A DNA stretch of 9,417 bases. Source: Cyclobacteriaceae bacterium. GTDB taxonomy: Bacteria > Bacteroidota > Bacteroidia > Cytophagales > Cyclobacteriaceae. Both the position numbers and the translations under genes were made by a program. Under the pieces are notes generated by a model. The model did no database searches and was not told the origin of the DNA. It worked only from the letters and a program-made list of their open reading frames with translations. Within the stretch, counting starts at the first letter, position 1. The number at the start of each line of letters is the position of its first letter. The stretch lies in assembly GCA_029861825.1 (NCBI GenBank), contig JAOTYN010000135.1, forward strand, positions 1-9,417. Reading direction: 5' to 3'. Shown in pieces: positions 6,267 to 9,417 of this stretch.

Positions 6267-7130
6267 ATGGGAGTTCAAGATCACATTAAAAAGGTAGGTG
6301 TAGTGGGCGCCGGGACCATGGGTCAAGGCATTGCCCAAGTGGCCGCCATGGCTGGATATCAGGTGGTGCTTTATGATATCAACAAGGATACCCTGAAAAA
6401 GGCTCAGGCCGCCATTTTGTTAAATCTGCAAAAGGGAATTGAACGAGGCAAGGTATCCGAGGAGCTCATGGATCAAACCCTGGACCGTTTGACCTTGACC
6501 GATCAGATCATGGAGGTAACCGCCGATCTTATCATTGAAGCTATTCTGGAGGACCTGGCAGTGAAGCAACAGTTATTTGCCGATCTGGAAGCTATCAATT
6601 CTCCGCAAACCTACTACACTTCCAATACCAGTTCTATTCCCGTAACCCAAATCGCTGCCGGGCTCAACAATCCTGCGCGCTTTGCAGGGCTACATTTTTT
6701 CAACCCTGCACATATTATGAAACTAGTGGAGATTATCAGTGGTTCAGCCACCGATCCGGAACTGATACAGTTACTGCAGGATTTTACCGTTAGTCTGGGA
6801 AAGACCGGGGTGGTGGCCAACGATTCACCGGGATTCATCGTAAATCGGGTGGCGCGACACTATTATGTGGAAAGCCTTAAGATCCTGGAGGAAGGGGTAT
6901 CGGATGTGCAGGGAATTGATACTTTATTGGAGGCCACAGGATTCCCCTTGGGGCCTTTTAGGTTAATGGACCTTATCGGAATCGATACTAACTATGCCGT
7001 TACAAAATCCATGTACCGAGCTTTTCACAACGATCCCAAGTTCAGGCCCAACAGGATCCAACAGCAAAAAGTAGATGCCGGTCATTTGGGCCGAAAATCC
7101 GGAAAAGGTTTCTATGAATATTCGCAGTAA
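6267..7130 (+). CDS. hbd: 3-hydroxyacyl-CoA (3-hydroxybutyryl-CoA) dehydrogenase
   Basis: NAD-dependent cytoplasmic enzyme interconverting 3-hydroxyacyl-CoA and 3-oxoacyl-CoA in fatty acid oxidation, butanoate or aromatic degradation. The 287-aa, single-function protein has a Rossmann fold with GAGTMGQGIA (14-23) and an acidic D37 in VLYDINK, suggesting NAD(H). The catalytic set is intact: S122 in SNTSS, H143 in LHFFNPA, E155 in KLVEII and N193 in PGFIVNR, with the same spacing as human HAD (S137, H158, E170, N208). The C-terminal part includes GFPLGPFRLMDLIGID (225-240) and ends with GRKSGKGFYEYSQ. Chain-length specificity cannot be read from the sequence, so Hbd or PaaH are both possible names. 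It starts 2 nt after the pheS stop and overlaps the next gene by 17 nt, so it is probably cotranscribed with pheS. Confidence 0.92.
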   Translation: MGVQDHIKKVGVVGAGTMGQGIAQVAAMAGYQVVLYDINKDTLKKAQAAILLNLQKGIERGKVSEELMDQTLDRLTLTDQIMEVTADLIIEAILEDLAVKQQLFADLEAINSPQTYYTSNTSSIPVTQIAAGLNNPARFAGLHFFNPAHIMKLVEIISGSATDPELIQLLQDFTVSLGKTGVVANDSPGFIVNRVARHYYVESLKILEEGVSDVQGIDTLLEATGFPLGPFRLMDLIGIDTNYAVTKSMYRAFHNDPKFRPNRIQQQKVDAGHLGRKSGKGFYEYSQ

Positions 7131-7539
7131 ATTAATGGGGTTTTGCTTGATTTCGGGTTTACTATGGGCCTGTGACAGTACCGACCCCCAAGATCAAATA
7201 CCGCCTGCTATTGTCAATGAAACCATTAATCTTACCAACCAACAATATCAAAGCCTGCAGTTCATTGGAGGAACAGTAGCCATAACCGGCGGGGTGCGTG
7301 GGATTTTGATATACCGTGCCACTATAGATGAGTACCGGGCTTTCGAACGCAATTGCTCTTACCAGCCTTTGGAGGACTGCGCTCTGGTAGAGGTTGAATC
7401 CAGTGGCTTATTCATGATCGATAGTTGCTGTACCAGCACCTTCAATTTCGATGGATTTCCCACTGGGGGACCAGCTTCTTTACCTCTAAGATTATACAAT
7501 ACCAGCCTTCAGGGAAACTTTCTGGTGATCACCAATTGA
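7114..7539 (+). CDS. Small lipoprotein with a degenerate Rieske-like domain
   Basis: Predicted 141-aa exported lipoprotein. The N-terminus has R4 and K6, a hydrophobic core and the lipobox LWAC with Cys20 as the acylation site. The ATG at 7114 is chosen because it supplies these charges; an ATG at 7135 would give an uncharged signal, and one at 7075 adds 13 unfitting residues. The mature part resembles Rieske [2Fe-2S] domains: GGVRGILIYR (59-68), AFERNCSY (76-83), a loop, DSCCTSTFNF (103-112) aligned with CPCHGSxFD, then GFPTGGPASLPLRLYN (114-129). The usual ligands are altered: CxH is C81-S-Y83 and CxxH is D103-S-C-C106, so a normal cluster is unlikely. Cysteines are at 81, 89, 105 and 106. 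It overlaps the dehydrogenase gene by 17 nt and converges on moxR. Function is unknown. Confidence 0.75.
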   Translation: MNIRSKLMGFCLISGLLWACDSTDPQDQIPPAIVNETINLTNQQYQSLQFIGGTVAITGGVRGILIYRATIDEYRAFERNCSYQPLEDCALVEVESSGLFMIDSCCTSTFNFDGFPTGGPASLPLRLYNTSLQGNFLVITN

Positions 7540-7561
7540 GGTTATAGTAATTGCTCAATTA
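7523..7561. repeat. Inverted repeats at the convergent gene junction
   Basis: A perfect 12-bp palindrome TGGTGATCACCA (7523-7534) lies in the last codons of the lipoprotein gene. It is followed by AATTGAG (7534-7540) paired with CTCAATT (7554-7560) across a 13-nt loop, and TAATTG/CAATTA (7548-7561) pairs with a 2-nt loop. The second set is centred on the junction of the two convergent genes, whose stop codons are 2 bp apart. It could serve as a weak bidirectional terminator, but there is no GC-rich stem with a T-run. Confidence 0.3.
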
Positions 7562-8507
7562 CATTGTCCACGGTAATACCTTCGGCTTCGGCCTTGAAGT
7601 TACGTACGATACGGTGACGCAGAATGGGCTTGGCGGTAGCTTGCACATCTTCGATATCCGGAGAATATTTGCCACTGATCAGCGCATTACATTTCGCGGC
7701 CAGCACCAGATACTGGCTGGCTCGGGGTCCGGCACCCCATTCTAAGTATTCATTGGAAACGTCCGCCCCGCTGTCGGTTTTAGGCCGGGTCTTATGAACC
7801 AGGTTTACCGCATATTCCACCACATTGTCGGCGATGGGTACTTTTCGTACCAATTCCTGGTAGAATTTGATCTCATCGGCAGTAAGCACACGGGAGACCT
7901 CTGGAAATTCGTTGCCTGTGGTGATCTTTACAATTTCTACTTCCGATTGGTATGTGGGGTATTCCAATAAGATATTGAACATGAATCGATCCAACTGAGC
8001 CTCAGGCAGGGGATAGGTTCCCTCTTGTTCAATGGGATTTTGTGTAGCCAGTACAAAGAAGGGTTTCTCCAGAAAATAGTCATGGCCGGCGATGGTGACT
8101 TTATATTCCTGCATGGATTCCAGCAAAGCCGCTTGAGTCTTGGGTGGTGTGCGGTTAATTTCATCGGCCAAAATGATATTAGCAAAAACAGGTCCTTTTA
8201 TAAACTGGAAATTCCGCTCTTTGTCCAAAGTTTCAGCCCCCAGTATGTCACTGGGCATGAGGTCGGGAGTAAACTGAATGCGGTTGAAACTCAAATTTAA
8301 GGCAGAGGCCACTGTCTGAATCAACAAGGTTTTGGCCAGTCCAGGTACCCCTACCAGCAAGCTATGGCCCTGACAGAAAATAGAAGTAAGCACTAGCTTG
8401 ACCACCTCGTCCTGACCAATTATTACTTTGGAGATTTGTGATTTCAGTTTATTGTAGGCCTCATGTAAGCCGTTAGCGGCTTCGACTTCGGTTTTAAATG
8501 GCTCCAT
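7542..8507 (-). CDS. moxR: MoxR-family AAA+ ATPase
   Basis: Cytoplasmic AAA+ ATPase thought to act as a chaperone or metal/cofactor insertase, often working with von Willebrand factor A (DUF58) proteins. The 321-aa protein is full length: IGQDEVV (30-36), Walker A GVPGLAKT (53-60), RIQFTPDLMPSDILG (76-90), Walker B IILADEINR (111-119) followed by TPPKTQAALLESMQE, sensor 1 LATQNP (153-158) with EQEGTYPLPEAQLDRF, and GPRAS (260-264) near sensor 2 in the small helical domain. The ATG at 8507 lies 21 nt after the stop of the peptidyl-prolyl isomerase gene on the same strand, suggesting cotranscription. No DUF58 or VWA partner gene follows in the window, since the next gene is convergent. The specific substrate is unknown. 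Confidence 0.94.
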   Translation of the reverse strand: MEPFKTEVEAANGLHEAYNKLKSQISKVIIGQDEVVKLVLTSIFCQGHSLLVGVPGLAKTLLIQTVASALNLSFNRIQFTPDLMPSDILGAETLDKERNFQFIKGPVFANIILADEINRTPPKTQAALLESMQEYKVTIAGHDYFLEKPFFVLATQNPIEQEGTYPLPEAQLDRFMFNILLEYPTYQSEVEIVKITTGNEFPEVSRVLTADEIKFYQELVRKVPIADNVVEYAVNLVHKTRPKTDSGADVSNEYLEWGAGPRASQYLVLAAKCNALISGKYSPDIEDVQATAKPILRHRIVRNFKAEAEGITVDNVIEQLL

Positions 8508-8528
8508 AAATTTGAGTATTAGTCATGA

Positions 8529-9417
8529 TCATTGCAGGATTTGGCAATTATTGTATTCATCGTCGATACGAATGAATACATCATTGCGAGCCTTGTCGAA
8601 CCATGAATTTAGAATTCGATTTCTTTTTTCTGCTAGCGCGGCATTGGATATTTTTTGGTAGTCGTCCAGCAGATTGGCCTGGTGGGGCTTAATTTTGTCT
8701 TTATAGTAAAGGATGCGCATGGCGTCTTTTCCATCTTCCAGTCTATAACTGAGCGGGGCGGTGATATTTCCCAGCTTCATGGTATCCAGTGTTAGGAATG
8801 TTTCGAAGTCCAGCTGATCAGTGGCCACAAAGGCCGAGCCGGTTTCACCCATCATGAATCCACCATTCGAGGCGGTGAGTTGATCATCGCTATATTCTTT
8901 GGCGATCTTTTCAAACGAAAGGCTATCCGTGATGATGGCCGTGCGTAAACTGTCCAGGTATACCCGTACCTCTTCCAAATCTTCTTCGGAAGGCTCTAAT
9001 TGCAGAAGGATATGGCGACTGTTGTATTCATTACCTCTTCTTTCTATAAGTTGGATTAAATGAAATCCGAATTCCGATTCTACGGGATCGCTGATCTTGC
9101 CGGGCTCCAGTTGCAGGGCCGCAGCTTCATAGGCCGGTACTAGGTTGCCGCGATACTGGAATCCCAGGTTGCCTCCCTTGGGAGCTGAGGGACCTTGTGA
9201 GTATTTTTGAGCTAGTGTTTCAAAAGATTCTCCGGCCTCCACGCGCTTTTTATAAGAAAGCAGCTGTTCTCGGGCGTTATCTTTCTGAGCTCTTCCGATC
9301 TCCGGAATTTTTACGATCTGTCCTACGGAAACTTCCGCCGAAAAATAAGGGAGACTGTCTTTTGGTATACGGTTAAAAAAAGCCTGAACTTCAGCGGGTG
9401 TCACGCTGAGATCGGCG
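8529..9417 (-). CDS. SurA/PpiC-type peptidyl-prolyl isomerase, 5' end missing
   Basis: Periplasmic peptidyl-prolyl cis-trans isomerase/chaperone, probably helping outer-membrane proteins fold. The frame runs off the right edge; the GTG at 9404 is an internal valine, because in-frame residues ADLS precede it and the SurA-like N-terminal domain and signal peptide must lie outside. Counting from that valine, the first parvulin domain (about 24-123) is canonical, with GGNLGF (77-82), the PVESEFG segment and H115. The second (about 128-235) begins with YNSRHILLQL but is degenerate: it keeps GGF (181-183), while the family G-x-H pattern is replaced by DGKDAMR. A helical tail with many charges follows (240-291). 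moxR starts 21 nt downstream. Two parvulin domains fit the SurA layout. Confidence 0.88.
   Translation of the reverse strand, partial: ADLSVTPAEVQAFFNRIPKDSLPYFSAEVSVGQIVKIPEIGRAQKDNAREQLLSYKKRVEAGESFETLAQKYSQGPSAPKGGNLGFQYRGNLVPAYEAAALQLEPGKISDPVESEFGFHLIQLIERRGNEYNSRHILLQLEPSEEDLEEVRVYLDSLRTAIITDSLSFEKIAKEYSDDQLTASNGGFMMGETGSAFVATDQLDFETFLTLDTMKLGNITAPLSYRLEDGKDAMRILYYKDKIKPHQANLLDDYQKISNAALAEKRNRILNSWFDKARNDVFIRIDDEYNNCQILQ

Noticed and set aside
9402..9404. GTG as the start of the peptidyl-prolyl isomerase
   Set aside because: The frame remains open to the window edge with residues that continue the family pattern, so this is an internal valine of a truncated gene.

Overview
The window looks like ordinary chromosomal DNA of a member of the Bacteroidota. 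The evidence is the protein variants (CysC beginning MEHIYPIFD, a Bacteroidota-style CcmC with WGSPWSGDPKQ, PheS with a four-cysteine insert, a small CcmD-type protein with a signal peptide) and promoter boxes of the phylum's TAnnTTTG type in place of a sigma-70 TATAAT box. A marine or environmental lineage seems more likely than a gut one, but the genus cannot be read from the sequence.

Left part, minus strand (1-2285): cysQ is followed by ccmB, ccmC and the start of a ccmD-like gene cut by the window edge. CcmB, CcmC and CcmD belong to the cytochrome c maturation (System I) haem-handling complex. CcmA, CcmE and CcmF are not seen; E and F may lie beyond the left edge.

Middle, plus strand (2404-7539): cysC, cysD and cysN make a complete sulfate activation pathway (sulfate to APS to PAPS). 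The divergent cysQ removes the PAP left after PAPS is used. The two units are separated by 118 bp carrying back-to-back promoters. The same strand continues with pheS (phenylalanyl-tRNA synthetase alpha), a 3-hydroxyacyl-CoA dehydrogenase and a small Rieske-like lipoprotein, at very short or overlapping spacing. pheS appears to have its own promoter overlapping the cysN stop codon.

Right part, minus strand (7542-9417): a SurA/PpiC-type peptidyl-prolyl isomerase (5' end cut by the window) is followed by a MoxR-type AAA+ ATPase, which converges on the lipoprotein gene with 2 bp between stop codons.

There is no gene-free stretch over 300 bp. I see no tRNA, rRNA, CRISPR array, insertion sequence or sign of recent transfer, and nothing that amounts to a new multi-gene system. 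The points most worth checking are the lipoprotein with altered Rieske ligands, the shared cysQ/cysC promoter region, the apparently leaderless pheS promoter, and the destination of the PAPS made here.
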